From contig JACQCK010000005.1 of the NCBI GenBank assembly GCA_016201695.1, positions 1 through 39,240 on the forward strand: a stretch of DNA of 39,240 bases, read 5' to 3'. The position numbers and the translations under genes were made by a program. A model generated the notes under the pieces. It did no database searches and was not told the origin of the DNA. It worked only from the letters and a program-made list of their open reading frames with translations. Below are positions 25,601 through 34,449 of the stretch, in pieces; positions within the stretch are counted from its first letter, which is position 1, and the number at the start of each line of letters is the position of its first letter. Origin of the DNA: Candidatus Roizmanbacteria bacterium. Lineage in GTDB: Bacteria > Patescibacteriota > Microgenomatia > UBA1406 > GWC2-37-13.

Positions 25601-26164
25601 ATGAAAACAGTGCACATTGTCCACGGATGGTATGGAAATCCTGACGGTGAGTGGAGACCGTGGCTTAAAAAAATTCTTCTTCAAAAAGGCTGGCGGGTCG
25701 AGATTCCGGCTATGCCAAACAGCAGAAAACCCGAGATGAACGCCTGGGTAAAACACTTGAAAAAAACTATTCCGGCTCCGGATAAAAATACCGTTCTCAT
25801 CGGTCACAGCCTGGGCGTCATCACTATTCTTCGCTATTTGGAGAGTTTAAAGCCGGCCGAGAAAATCGGCGCGGCGATCTTGATTGCCGGATTCAGTTAT
25901 GACTTGGAATATGACGGATATCATCAGGAACTGGGAACCTTTTTTAGGACGTCGGTCAATTTTGCCGCCGTTAAAAAACACTGCCATAACTTTACTGTCC
26001 TACATTCACAGGACGACCCCTGGGTGCCGATAAAGCACGCCTATCTTTTCCGGGAAAAACTGGGCGCTCGGATAATCATTCAAAACGGCATGAAGCATTA
26101 CAGCGGTGACGACGGCGTCTACTCCTTGCCTATCGTCGCCGAACTTCTTGAGACTATTTTCTAG
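25601..26164 (+). CDS. RBBP9/YdeN-type small serine hydrolase
   Basis: 187 residues from ATG 25601. Alpha/beta-hydrolase features: VHIVHGWYGNPDGEW (4-18), nucleophile elbow IGHSLG (67-72, Ser70), acid residue in SQDDPWVP (near 138), His in NGMKHYSGDDG (near 165). The compact size and HGWxGxPxxEW start are typical of the RBBP9/YdeN family of cytoplasmic hydrolases of unclear substrate. The longer start at 25577 lies upstream of the predicted transcript start, so 25601 is preferred. The stop shares CTAG with the convergent TMTC-like gene. Confidence 0.85.
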   Translation: MKTVHIVHGWYGNPDGEWRPWLKKILLQKGWRVEIPAMPNSRKPEMNAWVKHLKKTIPAPDKNTVLIGHSLGVITILRYLESLKPAEKIGAAILIAGFSYDLEYDGYHQELGTFFRTSVNFAAVKKHCHNFTVLHSQDDPWVPIKHAYLFREKLGARIIIQNGMKHYSGDDGVYSLPIVAELLETIF

Positions 26165-27798
26165 TGTTCTTCCTTAGCCCGCTTTAGACCTTGTTGTGCA
26201 ATCTGATTATCCGGCGCAAGCAGAACGGCCCTTTGGAAAGCGTCTTGTGCCGATTTTTTTTCGTTCAATCTTAAATAAATCACGCCAAGATTGATATAGA
26301 GTTCCGGCGCTTTGGGGTTAACCGCGATCGCTTTTAAGGTATAGTCTTTGGCCAGCTCAACCTTACCCGCCTGGTAATAAATGCCCCCGATATTCTGCAG
26401 CGACTTCCATAATTTTGGGTTAAGCTTAACTGCTTGCAAATACATGGTCAGTGCCTGTCTTAGCTGATGAAGACTGTGATAGTTGGCGGCCAAATCCTGA
26501 TAGACGTCGGCATAATTTGGCGCCAGGGTGGCGGTTTTTTCCAGTTCCAAGATGGCTTCTTTATACTTCGCCTGTCTCATGTAGATCGTCCCAACGTTAT
26601 AGTGGGTCTGAAAACTATACGGCGAATTTTTGACTTCGGCCAGCCAAAAACTCTCGTGTGTTTTCCAGTCGTTGTTCCGGACATACGTTCTTAGCGAAAG
26701 TAAAAGCAGGATGACTCCGAAAGCGACAGCTTTGATAAGCCCGTTTTTCAGCCAACGGCCGATCTTTTCCAAGACGATCGCCGCCGCAAAGAACAATCCA
26801 ATACTACCTAAGTACATATATCGTTCGGCAAACAACGAAGAAAGGCCCAACGGATTAAGCGTCACCGAAATCGCGATAAGAAAAAATCCCAGTCCGAAAA
26901 AAAGCAGCCGGTTTTTTTTATAAGCGATTGCAAGTATCGTAAAAAAAACCAGTGTCATCACGACGCGAACGATATATTCAGGAACGCCAATGACCTCGCT
27001 ATGATAAAGCGTCAGAATCGCCGGCCAGACAACCAGTTGGAGATAATAAGTAATCGCCACCGGAATTTGAAAAAAGGGATTGTACGCGGTTACTTTCTGA
27101 TAAAAATCGGTTGTAAATGCATTCGCTCGGCCCTGAATTCCGGCAATGACGATCGATCCGTATGCTAATGCAATGCCGAAGAAAGGGAGAAAACTCATCA
27201 GTATTTTTTTTCGCCGCCACTGTTTCGGCGGCGTAAACGCGAAGTGATATAAACCAACTAACGGCACCAGAACAAGTGCTTTTTCTGAAATCGAGGCGCT
27301 CAAAAGAAAGCAAACGACAGACAAAACAAAGGCAGCTCTTTTTTGCCGACGAAACCAAACGATATACACAACAAGCGACAGGAGAAGAAAAAAACTATAC
27401 AGCGGATACCCGCCGGCCGAAATCCAGGTCACCGCTTCGGTCAGTACCGGGTGAACGGCAAATAAGCTGGCGGCGACCAGAGCCAACAGTTCAGAGCTAA
27501 GAAGAAGTATTAAAATATAGATTAGGACCGTCGTTCCGACGTGAAAAAAGATACTGCTGAAGCGAAAGAAAAACGGCTGAATCCCGCCCAGTTTAAAAAT
27601 AAAAAAATCAAGAAGCGGTTTGGTCGCAAAAAGCGGGTGCTGCCAGACGACACGGATATTGCCAAGATCTTTGTTAAGAACTATTCCCAGATCGTCATCG
27701 GCGACAAAGGTATTATTGATAAAAGGCAGATACACAGCAAGGACCAGCGTCAAAAGAAATACCATACTGATACCGTGTTTTCTGATAAATTCTTTCAT
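26161..27798 (-). CDS. TMTC-like GT-C membrane protein with TPRs (copy 1)
   Basis: 545 residues. About ten membrane segments fill residues 1-375, then TPR repeats run from about 395 to 545 (for example YNVGTIYMRQAKYKEAILELEKTATLAPNY). Near the N-terminus, NNTFVADDDLGIVLNKDLGN carries the acidic pair expected of a GT-C glycosyltransferase; FAVHPVLTEAVTWISAGG and FAERYMYLGSIG match motifs of the TMTC/DUF1736 proteins, which in animals are O-mannosyltransferases using a lipid-linked sugar. A protein or surface glycan glycosyltransferase role is inferred. It overlaps the preceding paralogue by 4 bp (ATGA), so both are in one operon. Confidence 0.8.
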   Translation of the reverse strand: MKEFIRKHGISMVFLLTLVLAVYLPFINNTFVADDDLGIVLNKDLGNIRVVWQHPLFATKPLLDFFIFKLGGIQPFFFRFSSIFFHVGTTVLIYILILLLSSELLALVAASLFAVHPVLTEAVTWISAGGYPLYSFFLLLSLVVYIVWFRRQKRAAFVLSVVCFLLSASISEKALVLVPLVGLYHFAFTPPKQWRRKKILMSFLPFFGIALAYGSIVIAGIQGRANAFTTDFYQKVTAYNPFFQIPVAITYYLQLVVWPAILTLYHSEVIGVPEYIVRVVMTLVFFTILAIAYKKNRLLFFGLGFFLIAISVTLNPLGLSSLFAERYMYLGSIGLFFAAAIVLEKIGRWLKNGLIKAVAFGVILLLLSLRTYVRNNDWKTHESFWLAEVKNSPYSFQTHYNVGTIYMRQAKYKEAILELEKTATLAPNYADVYQDLAANYHSLHQLRQALTMYLQAVKLNPKLWKSLQNIGGIYYQAGKVELAKDYTLKAIAVNPKAPELYINLGVIYLRLNEKKSAQDAFQRAVLLAPDNQIAQQGLKRAKEEH

Positions 27799-29189
27799 GG
27801 CGAGATATTTAATATGGCATAAAGTCTCTTCATGTTTTCATACACGTGCTCTCGTCCCGGGTCAATTTGCAAAGCTTGCTTATAACTGAAAAACGCCAGA
27901 TCATACCGTTTATCCAAAAAATAGCTGTCGCCCAATTTTTCATGATACTCCGCGTTGGTCGGAAAAAGTTCAATCGCCTGCTTTAATTCATCCTGCGCCG
28001 ATTTGTAATTTTTTTCCTCCGAATAAACAGCCGCTAAATCAAGGTGTGGCTGGACACTCAACGGCGACTTACCGGCCGAGACTGCGGCAAATAGTTTTTG
28101 ATTTCGCCACTGTGAGTTTCGCCACTGACTGCCAACGCCAAGAACGACTATTAATCCGGTCAAAATCATAAGCGCCGACTGACGCATGAACCGACCGGTA
28201 AACCAATTTAGAAAATAACCGAGACAGGCAAATAGACCAACGCTCCCTAAATATACATATCTTTCCGCCAGAAACGTATTGACCCGAAAAGAAGTCAGCG
28301 TCGGAATAAGCGTGATAAGAAAAAAACCCAGCCAGAAAAAAATATATTTGTTTTTTTTAAACGAACCGACCAATACCGCCACAACTCCAAGAAACGCCGC
28401 CGCCCGGACTAGATACTCGCCAACTGATACCAGCTTAGTGTGATAAAGACTGATAAGAGTCGGGGAAAAAAACAGCTCCAGATAAGTCGTCACCGCGACC
28501 GGAATCCGAAAGAACGGATTATAATCAGTTACCTCTTGATAATTACTCCGAAACGATTCATACCGCCCGCCAACCCCGCCAAGAAATAACACCGTATAGA
28601 TAAGCGACAACAAGTAAAACGGCGCCAGTTTTCTAAACATATTTTTATTTTTTCCGAATACCATCTGCCATCCGGTCAAAACTAAAGGAAAAACAACTGC
28701 TTTTTCCGATGACAGTAAAGAAAGGATAAAAAAAAGGAGCGAAGCGATATAAAGCTTTCGTTTAGAAGAAGCGCTAATATATAGGTATAAAGCGGTAAGG
28801 AAAAAAAAAGAATACATCGGGTATGAGCCGGCAGAAATCCAGATCACGCTTTCGGTAACCAAAGGATGAACGGCGAAAAGGGCGGCGGCGAGGAAACCGA
28901 TGCGCTTAATTGTCAGTCTCGAAACCAGCAAAAATACCATCAGTACGCTTCCGGCGTGAAACATGACGCTGGGAAGGCGAAACCAAGCCGGGTTGTAACC
29001 GGCAAGATGATAAGTGAGATAGTACAGCAGTGGTCTTAAGAATGACAATTTCGCTTGAAGAACGGAAGAGAAATTACCAAGGCCCGGGTTGTGAAGAATT
29101 CCGGCAATGTCATCAGCGACAAACCCGTTCCCTAAAAAAGGCAGATAAATAATTCCGACCAGAAAAAGAAGAATTACGGAATATGACAT
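27795..29189 (-). CDS. TMTC-like GT-C membrane protein with TPRs (copy 2)
   Basis: 464 residues, the same family as copy 1. GNGFVADDIAGILHNPGLGN near residue 20, FAVHPLVTESVIWISAGSYPMYSF near 108, and TFLAERYVYLGSVGLF near 315 are the shared motifs. There is a multi-spanning region to about 370, then only about two TPRs (LAAVYSEEKNYKSAQDELKQ; LGDSYFLDKRYDLAFFSYKQ) to the end. The shorter TPR tail suggests a different partner or acceptor. Its promoter shares a -10 region with the divergent Nudix gene (TATAAT on the minus strand at 29212-29207). Confidence 0.8.
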   Translation of the reverse strand: MSYSVILLFLVGIIYLPFLGNGFVADDIAGILHNPGLGNFSSVLQAKLSFLRPLLYYLTYHLAGYNPAWFRLPSVMFHAGSVLMVFLLVSRLTIKRIGFLAAALFAVHPLVTESVIWISAGSYPMYSFFFLTALYLYISASSKRKLYIASLLFFILSLLSSEKAVVFPLVLTGWQMVFGKNKNMFRKLAPFYLLSLIYTVLFLGGVGGRYESFRSNYQEVTDYNPFFRIPVAVTTYLELFFSPTLISLYHTKLVSVGEYLVRAAAFLGVVAVLVGSFKKNKYIFFWLGFFLITLIPTLTSFRVNTFLAERYVYLGSVGLFACLGYFLNWFTGRFMRQSALMILTGLIVVLGVGSQWRNSQWRNQKLFAAVSAGKSPLSVQPHLDLAAVYSEEKNYKSAQDELKQAIELFPTNAEYHEKLGDSYFLDKRYDLAFFSYKQALQIDPGREHVYENMKRLYAILNISP

Positions 29190-29206
29190 ATGATATACTG
29201 AAAATC

Positions 29207-29214
29207 ATTATAAA
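29207..29214. promoter_or_regulatory. Shared divergent -10 region
   Basis: ATTATAAA reads TATAAT on the minus strand (29212-29207), for the TMTC-like gene starting at 29189, and TATAAA on the plus strand (29209-29214), for the Nudix gene starting at 29230. Confidence 0.4.
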
Positions 29215-29229
29215 GTAACTCTTCTTTTT

Positions 29230-29676
29230 ATGAAAGTCCGGACTGAAATCTCGGCCGGCGGCGTTGTCTATCAAAAAACCGCCGATAATACTCTCTGGTT
29301 GATTACACAACACTCGAAACATAAAGGATGGAGTTTTCCCAAGGGACTCGTTGGCGATACTGATAAAGGAGAAAAAAAAGAAACCGCGGCCGTCCGCGAA
29401 GTCGAAGAGGAAGGAGGTGTTAAGGCTAGAATAACCGACAAAGCTTCAGTTTCTGCACAATATAAATATAGATTCGGTGATTTTCTCGTAAGAAAAACGG
29501 TTCACTACTTTTTGATGGAGTATCTATCCGGTGACCCAAAAAATCATGATTGGGAAGTATCGGACGCAAAGTTTGTGAGCGAAGCGGAAGTCAAGAACAC
29601 GCTTTCTTTCCGGTCTGACAAAGACGCATTCAGTAAAATACTCAAGCTCTACAAAACGTTATGTACTCAATACTAG
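29230..29676 (+). CDS. Nudix hydrolase
   Basis: 148 residues, cytoplasmic. The Nudix box is complete: GDTDKGEKKETAAVREVEEE (42-61) then GG, matching Gx5Ex7REUxEExGU. The first strand ISAGGVVYQK and KGWSFPKGLV (32-41) are typical of the MutT/Ap4A-hydrolase branch. It would cleave a nucleoside diphosphate linked to another group; the exact substrate is unknown. The stop interlocks through CTAG with the convergent unknown gene. Confidence 0.88.
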   Translation: MKVRTEISAGGVVYQKTADNTLWLITQHSKHKGWSFPKGLVGDTDKGEKKETAAVREVEEEGGVKARITDKASVSAQYKYRFGDFLVRKTVHYFLMEYLSGDPKNHDWEVSDAKFVSEAEVKNTLSFRSDKDAFSKILKLYKTLCTQY

Positions 29677-30122
29677 AAATTACCGCTGGGAAAATAAGCA
29701 CGAACTGAAAATTTAGGATCTCGTAACTCAATCATCTCCTCACCGGAAGATATCAATAAAAAATGTGGCTTAGATAAATATTTTTCCTTAAATTTTTTAT
29801 AGTTTTTGACTTCAAAGTCAATGTAACCTCTCTCGGGATGGTCATCATCAAATACTCTGACACGACAATGGGATATTGTTATAGCAGATATTTTTAGAGG
29901 CTCCGTAAGTTTATAGTAATCACCAGATGATCGCTGTAAAGCTACCGTTCCATTATCTTTCAATTCTCTAGCAACGCTACTGAATTCTTCCTGAGTTTGA
30001 GCATAAATAGATACATAGTTTATGCCCTTTGCCAAATCCTCTTTATCCACGTTTAGAGAAACCATCTCTATCGCTTCAGAGGCAATATCGCTAAAAGTCG
30101 TACGAAGCCGTTCACTCAACAT
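29673..30122 (-). CDS. Unknown protein, 149 aa
   Basis: 149 residues, soluble, mixed alpha/beta. Features include an N-terminal helix (MLSERLRTTFSDIASEAIEMV), YVSIYAQTQEEFSSVARELKDNG (about 36-58) and ISHCRVRVFDDDHPERGYIDFEVKNYKKFKEKY (about 83-115). The alternation of strands and helices recalls a VOC- or ferredoxin-like fold, but the match is too weak to name. It sits between a Nudix gene and tRNA-Gly. A CATAAT box lies 4 nt upstream of the ATG. Confidence 0.55.
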   Translation of the reverse strand: MLSERLRTTFSDIASEAIEMVSLNVDKEDLAKGINYVSIYAQTQEEFSSVARELKDNGTVALQRSSGDYYKLTEPLKISAITISHCRVRVFDDDHPERGYIDFEVKNYKKFKEKYLSKPHFLLISSGEEMIELRDPKFSVRAYFPSGNF

Positions 30123-30169
30123 ATAAATTATGTAACTTCTTATGCATTTATAGTTACTTCTGTCATATT

Positions 30170-30244
30170 TGGAGCGGGCGAAGGGAATTGAACCCTCTGT
30201 CTTCTCCTTGGCAAGGAGACATTTTACCGGTAAACTACGCCCGC
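30170..30244 (-). tRNA. tRNA-Gly (GCC), CCA encoded
   Basis: On the minus strand GCGGGCG pairs with CGCCCGC; the anticodon loop is TTGCCAA with GCC; T-arm GAGGGTTCAATTCCCTT. TCCA follows the acceptor (30173-30170), so CCA is encoded. Confidence 0.93.
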
Positions 30245-30278
30245 ATCAAGAAGAATTATATCAGAAAACTCCGATCGT

Positions 30279-30307
30279 TTGACAACCCAGAACGAGCTAT
30301 TCATAAT
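30279..30307 (+). promoter_or_regulatory. Promoter of TMTC-like copy 3, leaderless GTG
   Basis: TTGACA (30279-30284), 17-bp spacer, CATAAT (30302-30307). The GTG at 30314 lies 6 nt after the -10 box, at the expected transcript start. It begins 35 bp past the 5' end of the divergent tRNA-Gly. Confidence 0.65.
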
Positions 30308-30313
30308 ATAGTT

Positions 30314-31900
30314 GTGTCCCTACTGCTTTTTATCCGCAACTGGCTGGCAAAAAACCGAAAATACCTAGTCGTTTTAATCGGAGTCACTTTTTTTGCCTAT
30401 TTCCAAACACTGCGAAACGGTTTTGTCGCCGACGATATCCGCGGTGTTCTAAAAAATAACGATCTTGGCAATTTCCGCCCGGTGTTGAGCCAACCGTTTT
30501 ATTTTGTTCAGCCGCTTCTTTATTATTTCCAGTATATTTTTTTTGACAAAAGTCCATTGGTCTTTCATCTCGACAACTTACTTTTTCATACGGCAAACGT
30601 GTTGGCGGTTTTTGCTCTGGCACAACATTTTGCCGGCAAACGGACGGCCTTTTTGACCGCACTGCTTTTTGCCGTTCACCCCCTTCTTTCCGAAGCGGTC
30701 ATTTACGTCTCGGCCGGCTCCTTTGTGAGGGCGACTTTTTTTCTCCTGACTGCCTGGCTGTTACACCTTGCTTTCCGCAAAAAAAAGATCGCCGCGTACC
30801 ATTATCTGGCTACCGGTCTATTTGTCCTGGCGGCCGCTTCATCAGTACAGGTGCTTGTCTTTCCCTTTATACTTGTACTGTACGAACTGCTTAAGAAAAA
30901 ATCGTCAAGAGAAATTCTGCTTACGACACGCCTTTTTTTTCTAATAAGTTTTATTTGGGGAAGTAAGCTGGCTTTTTCTGTTCCCGCCCGGCTCCGCGAT
31001 TTGAACATGCTTTCTCCCCAACCCTCGGTTTTTTACTATCCTTGGTTACAGATTCCGTACGCAGTCTCGACCTACCTCAAGTTATTCTTGTCTCCGTTAG
31101 TCTTGACGATTAATTATCAGGCTTTTGACAACGCTTCGCTTATGTCGTTTTTCTTGACAATTATATTCATCGCCAGTTTGGTCGTCGCTTTTTTCAAAAA
31201 TAAGACTATCTTTTTCTTTCTCCTTTCTTTCCCTCTTATGCTTAGCCCCACCTTACTGCCGGTTCGTCTCGCTTCGGTTGTCGCCGAGCGCTATTTTTAT
31301 CCCGCCGCCTTCGGCCTGTGTTTTATTGCCGGATATTTTTTTGACTCTTTTATCAGCCTCCATAATTTAACGGCCAAACTAACTTTTGTATTGCTGGTAA
31401 TTCTTTTGGCTGATCGAACCGGTATGCGAACCCGCGACTGGCAAAACGAACATATCTTTTGGACAAAAACAGTTAACGCCTCACCGCTTAGTTTTGCCGG
31501 CCACTATCAGCTCGCCAAGGTATACTTCGCCGAAAACAACTATGAGGACGCAAAAACCGAGCTGGAAACGGTCATCCGCCTGGCCCCCCGTTTCGCCAGC
31601 GCCTATGAAGATTTAGGACTTGTTTATGAAAAATTTGCCGACAATGCCAGGGCCTATCTCCTTTACCTGACCGCGCTATCCTTAAACCAATCGCTGATAA
31701 AGTCACCGCAAAATATTTCTTCTCTCCTCTATCGTCGCGGCAATCTGTCCGAGGCAGAGCGATATGCGCGAATCGCCCTAAGCAACAGTCCGAACTCACC
31801 CGATCTTTTACGTAATCTGGCAACAATCCTTTTCAAGGAAAATAAAGTCGGGGAAGCCCAAGCGCTTCTTTTCCGAACCGCAACTATCGCTGTTCCTTAA
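30314..31900 (+). CDS. TMTC-like GT-C membrane protein with TPRs (copy 3)
   Basis: 528 residues from GTG 30314. The open frame runs back through tRNA-Gly to 30188, but that start would put the coding region inside an antisense tRNA and before the promoter. Shared family motifs: RNGFVADDIRGVLKNNDLGN (near 31-50), FAVHPLLSEAVIYVSAGSF (about 120) and VVAERYFYPAAFGL (about 325). Membrane segments extend to about 380; about four TPRs (LAKVYFAENNYEDAKTELE onward) follow. It would transfer a lipid-linked sugar, as inferred for the paralogues. It diverges most in the second motif (YVSAGSFVRATF). Confidence 0.75.
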   Translation: MSLLLFIRNWLAKNRKYLVVLIGVTFFAYFQTLRNGFVADDIRGVLKNNDLGNFRPVLSQPFYFVQPLLYYFQYIFFDKSPLVFHLDNLLFHTANVLAVFALAQHFAGKRTAFLTALLFAVHPLLSEAVIYVSAGSFVRATFFLLTAWLLHLAFRKKKIAAYHYLATGLFVLAAASSVQVLVFPFILVLYELLKKKSSREILLTTRLFFLISFIWGSKLAFSVPARLRDLNMLSPQPSVFYYPWLQIPYAVSTYLKLFLSPLVLTINYQAFDNASLMSFFLTIIFIASLVVAFFKNKTIFFFLLSFPLMLSPTLLPVRLASVVAERYFYPAAFGLCFIAGYFFDSFISLHNLTAKLTFVLLVILLADRTGMRTRDWQNEHIFWTKTVNASPLSFAGHYQLAKVYFAENNYEDAKTELETVIRLAPRFASAYEDLGLVYEKFADNARAYLLYLTALSLNQSLIKSPQNISSLLYRRGNLSEAERYARIALSNSPNSPDLLRNLATILFKENKVGEAQALLFRTATIAVP

Positions 31901-31952
31901 GCGCAGTGACGTCCGGTCAATTTTTGGCGCACGATCTCAGCGGTTAGTCGTG

Positions 31953-31958
31953 TATAAT
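31953..31958 (+). promoter_or_regulatory. -10 box of tRNA-Phe
   Basis: TATAAT 20 nt before the tRNA 5' end, a normal distance for a short precursor. Confidence 0.4.
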
Positions 31959-31978
31959 TATTTGCTGGATTAGAATAA

Positions 31979-32051
31979 GCCGAGGTAGCCAAGGCGGTCA
32001 CGGCGGAGGTCTGAAAAACCCCAGATGTCAGTTCGATTCTGACCCTCGGCA
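31979..32051 (+). tRNA. tRNA-Phe (GAA)
   Basis: Acceptor arms GCCGAGG and CCTCGGC (32044-32050), discriminator A. The anticodon loop CTGAAAA (32011-32017) gives GAA at 32013-32015. The T-arm is GTCAG-TTCGATT-CTGAC. The anticodon stem has one mismatch (A opposite C). CCA is not encoded. Confidence 0.85.
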
Positions 32052-32176
32052 CAAAGCGATAACCACCAGCTTTCATTATTTATGAACTTATTTGCTATGC
32101 AAAAAGATTTTATAAAACCTTTAATTTGGAAAGAAATCGATAGAATAAAATATCTACCCGAAGCGGGACAAATATG

Positions 32177-32248
32177 TGCGTCCGCTTGGGGTCGAACCAA
32201 GGACATCCACTTTATAAGAGTGGCGCTCTACCGCTGAGCTACGGACGC
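32177..32248 (-). tRNA. tRNA-Ile (TAT)
   Basis: On the minus strand GCGTCCG pairs with CGGACGC. The anticodon stem CCACT/AGTGG holds CTTATAA with anticodon TAT, reading AUA. The T-arm is CTTGG-TTCGACC-CCAAG. CCA is not encoded. Confidence 0.9.
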
Positions 32249-32375
32249 GTAATAATATCTTGTCACTTACCTTCCTTATTTCAAACCGATTATAGTTCAA
32301 TACGTCGCTACAATCAAACGGTGAGAAAGTCTGACACTGTGGTAAATATCGGCTTAATTTAAATATATTTCTCGC

Positions 32376-34382
32376 TTAAGCCAACGACCGGGGTTTCCTA
32401 CCGGTAATTAGTTCGTATTCTTGGGCAAACTTACCATCGCTATCTAACGCTTCAGCGACCTGTAAAAATGAATGTACCGGCTCCTGCCGCAATTTCTCAA
32501 TAATCGGCCGTATGACTAAACGTTGTGTATCAGGTAACTTATTTATATAATTGCCAACTATACTGTGATTATCATCCTCACCAAGAAATTTTGCCACATC
32601 TTTTGTTGTCTTACTTTTTCTTTCTATAGGATTGTTAGGCAGATCGTTATTAAAGTAACCAACATCATAAAGGGCGATTCGCGGAGGGTACTGATCAGGA
32701 GAAAAACCAGCCAGATTTTGAGTCCTCGCTGACTGATAATTAGGGTTATCCTTTGCTAAATCCACATGTGAAATACCATAATAATGGTACGCCTGAAGTA
32801 CCATAAATATTTGAAACAAAACGCGCTTATGATCTTCCAAACTGCATAAATCAAGCTGATCACCCCGCCCTTCCTCCATCAGTACTGCGACTTGACCTGA
32901 TTCTAATAAATAGGGATCAGAAACAGCTACGGCAAATTCAGCTATTCCCGGTAAGCGCGCCGCTATGCTTTCGTGTATAACTGCTTCTGAACGCGTTGTA
33001 TTTCCGCCTTCTTCATTCGGCTTTGAAATCTTAGCAAATAGACGAGAAGAAACGCGTCTGCCTTTATTAGTAGAAAGCCGATGTGCGCTAGACACATCAC
33101 CGACAAAGGCAACAATCGACTGTGTGCCTTTCAAAAATACCGGCTCTTTCACTCGACTAAGTAATTTAGCTATTTCCGCTTCGGGCAGAATATCATTTAA
33201 ACTCTTTTTTAAAGAAACTTTTTTAAGACTGTCTCGACGCGGATCGGCTGGTTCCAATTTGTGTCTGATATGGGGCAGAGCCGCTTCTCTTTGTCCGTCA
33301 GGTAAACTGTCAAAAGGTACTTCGGAAAAGGTGGTTTCTTGACGTAACCGATCACTTGCCGCAATAATATCATTGTAGGCGGCTTGACTTATCAATCCGG
33401 CCGACAGAAACATTGCTAATGTTCGGCTATCATCACCGTCTAATTGTCTTCCGCTAAAATCTCTGAGCATGGCTTTGTCTCCTTCAGAATAATCCGGTCG
33501 CACAGGAATAGACGGTTGAGTCTGTTCAATTGTCGGCGGACCGCCGGTTTTAGCCGGGACACCGGCCGTTCGTGACTCATCAGATAATAGTGCCCGCTTA
33601 GCTGCCGCATAAACGGTTTCATCAAATTCAGTATCAATATATGCCCCTCCTACTCCTACAGTAAAGTTGGCCTTACGTGCTGCTATGTCAGCAACAACTT
33701 TTTTATTACGTTGTGCCGGTTCGCCGAAAATGAATTGAGGCGTTTTTTTACCGTCTTTGTCTACAATTTCCCATAGCATTACTCCTTTTTTGGCACGATC
33801 ATCAATATTACGAGCGCTAATTAATACAAATGTTCGCCCTTTATATTCAATTTTTTTCATATTAGAAGAAAGCACGCCCGATTGGATAAACTTTGTTAGA
33901 TCTTGCTTAAGGTTAGGTGAAACGATATAAACCTGATTTCTTTGTTCGGAAGGAGCGCAACCTGATTTTACCGCCTCATCATCCAAAAAAATTACTCCAT
34001 TTACAGGATTGATGTAACGTTTTTTGAAATCAATCCGTGAACCGGCTTGTGCTGACTGTACATAAAGACTGGTATTGTCTGATAAGGTACACGCTCCTTG
34101 GAATCTTTGAATTGAAGCGGAAGCCTCATTTTCTAATTTAATAGTTCCGTTATTTTCGCTTATCTCTCCATTTGTAGAAGACTGCAATACGGTCTCACCG
34201 TTATTCATCCCCAGTATCGCCCGCGGTCCATAAACTGTCAACCTCACTCCTTTTGGCACTTCCCCAACTGTTACACTTTTATCAGCCACTCCGACATACG
34301 TAATATTCCCGTCCAGACGACCTAATGTTAGTGACTTAGTAAATACATCTTCTCTTTTTTCAGGAGAAGGATTAGCTGACAT
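32376..34382 (-). CDS. Beta-rich protein fused to a kinase-like domain
   Basis: 668 residues. The N-terminal 110 residues have short repeating beta strands (GNITYVGVADKSVTVGEV, GVRLTVYGPRAILGM, GETVLQSSTNGEISENNGTIKLENEASASI), like a FapA/bactofilin-type beta-helix. A middle region of about 300 residues has no recognised fold. Residues about 425-668 look like a protein-kinase-type domain: RLFAKISKP (ATP Lys), HESIAARLPG (helix C Glu), a catalytic-loop motif HVDLAKDN (His539, Asp541, Asn546) and LYDVGYF (metal Asp573). There is no signal peptide. No G-loop is seen clearly, so activity is uncertain. Function unknown. TAAAAT ends 7 nt before the ATG. Confidence 0.65.
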   Translation of the reverse strand: MSANPSPEKREDVFTKSLTLGRLDGNITYVGVADKSVTVGEVPKGVRLTVYGPRAILGMNNGETVLQSSTNGEISENNGTIKLENEASASIQRFQGACTLSDNTSLYVQSAQAGSRIDFKKRYINPVNGVIFLDDEAVKSGCAPSEQRNQVYIVSPNLKQDLTKFIQSGVLSSNMKKIEYKGRTFVLISARNIDDRAKKGVMLWEIVDKDGKKTPQFIFGEPAQRNKKVVADIAARKANFTVGVGGAYIDTEFDETVYAAAKRALLSDESRTAGVPAKTGGPPTIEQTQPSIPVRPDYSEGDKAMLRDFSGRQLDGDDSRTLAMFLSAGLISQAAYNDIIAASDRLRQETTFSEVPFDSLPDGQREAALPHIRHKLEPADPRRDSLKKVSLKKSLNDILPEAEIAKLLSRVKEPVFLKGTQSIVAFVGDVSSAHRLSTNKGRRVSSRLFAKISKPNEEGGNTTRSEAVIHESIAARLPGIAEFAVAVSDPYLLESGQVAVLMEEGRGDQLDLCSLEDHKRVLFQIFMVLQAYHYYGISHVDLAKDNPNYQSARTQNLAGFSPDQYPPRIALYDVGYFNNDLPNNPIERKSKTTKDVAKFLGEDDNHSIVGNYINKLPDTQRLVIRPIIEKLRQEPVHSFLQVAEALDSDGKFAQEYELITGRKPRSLA

Positions 34383-34449
34383 ATTGTATATTTTATCATT
34401 ATTTTTTTACTGGTTTTTTCCTCTTCTTTTTGGTAATTAATTTCTGGTA

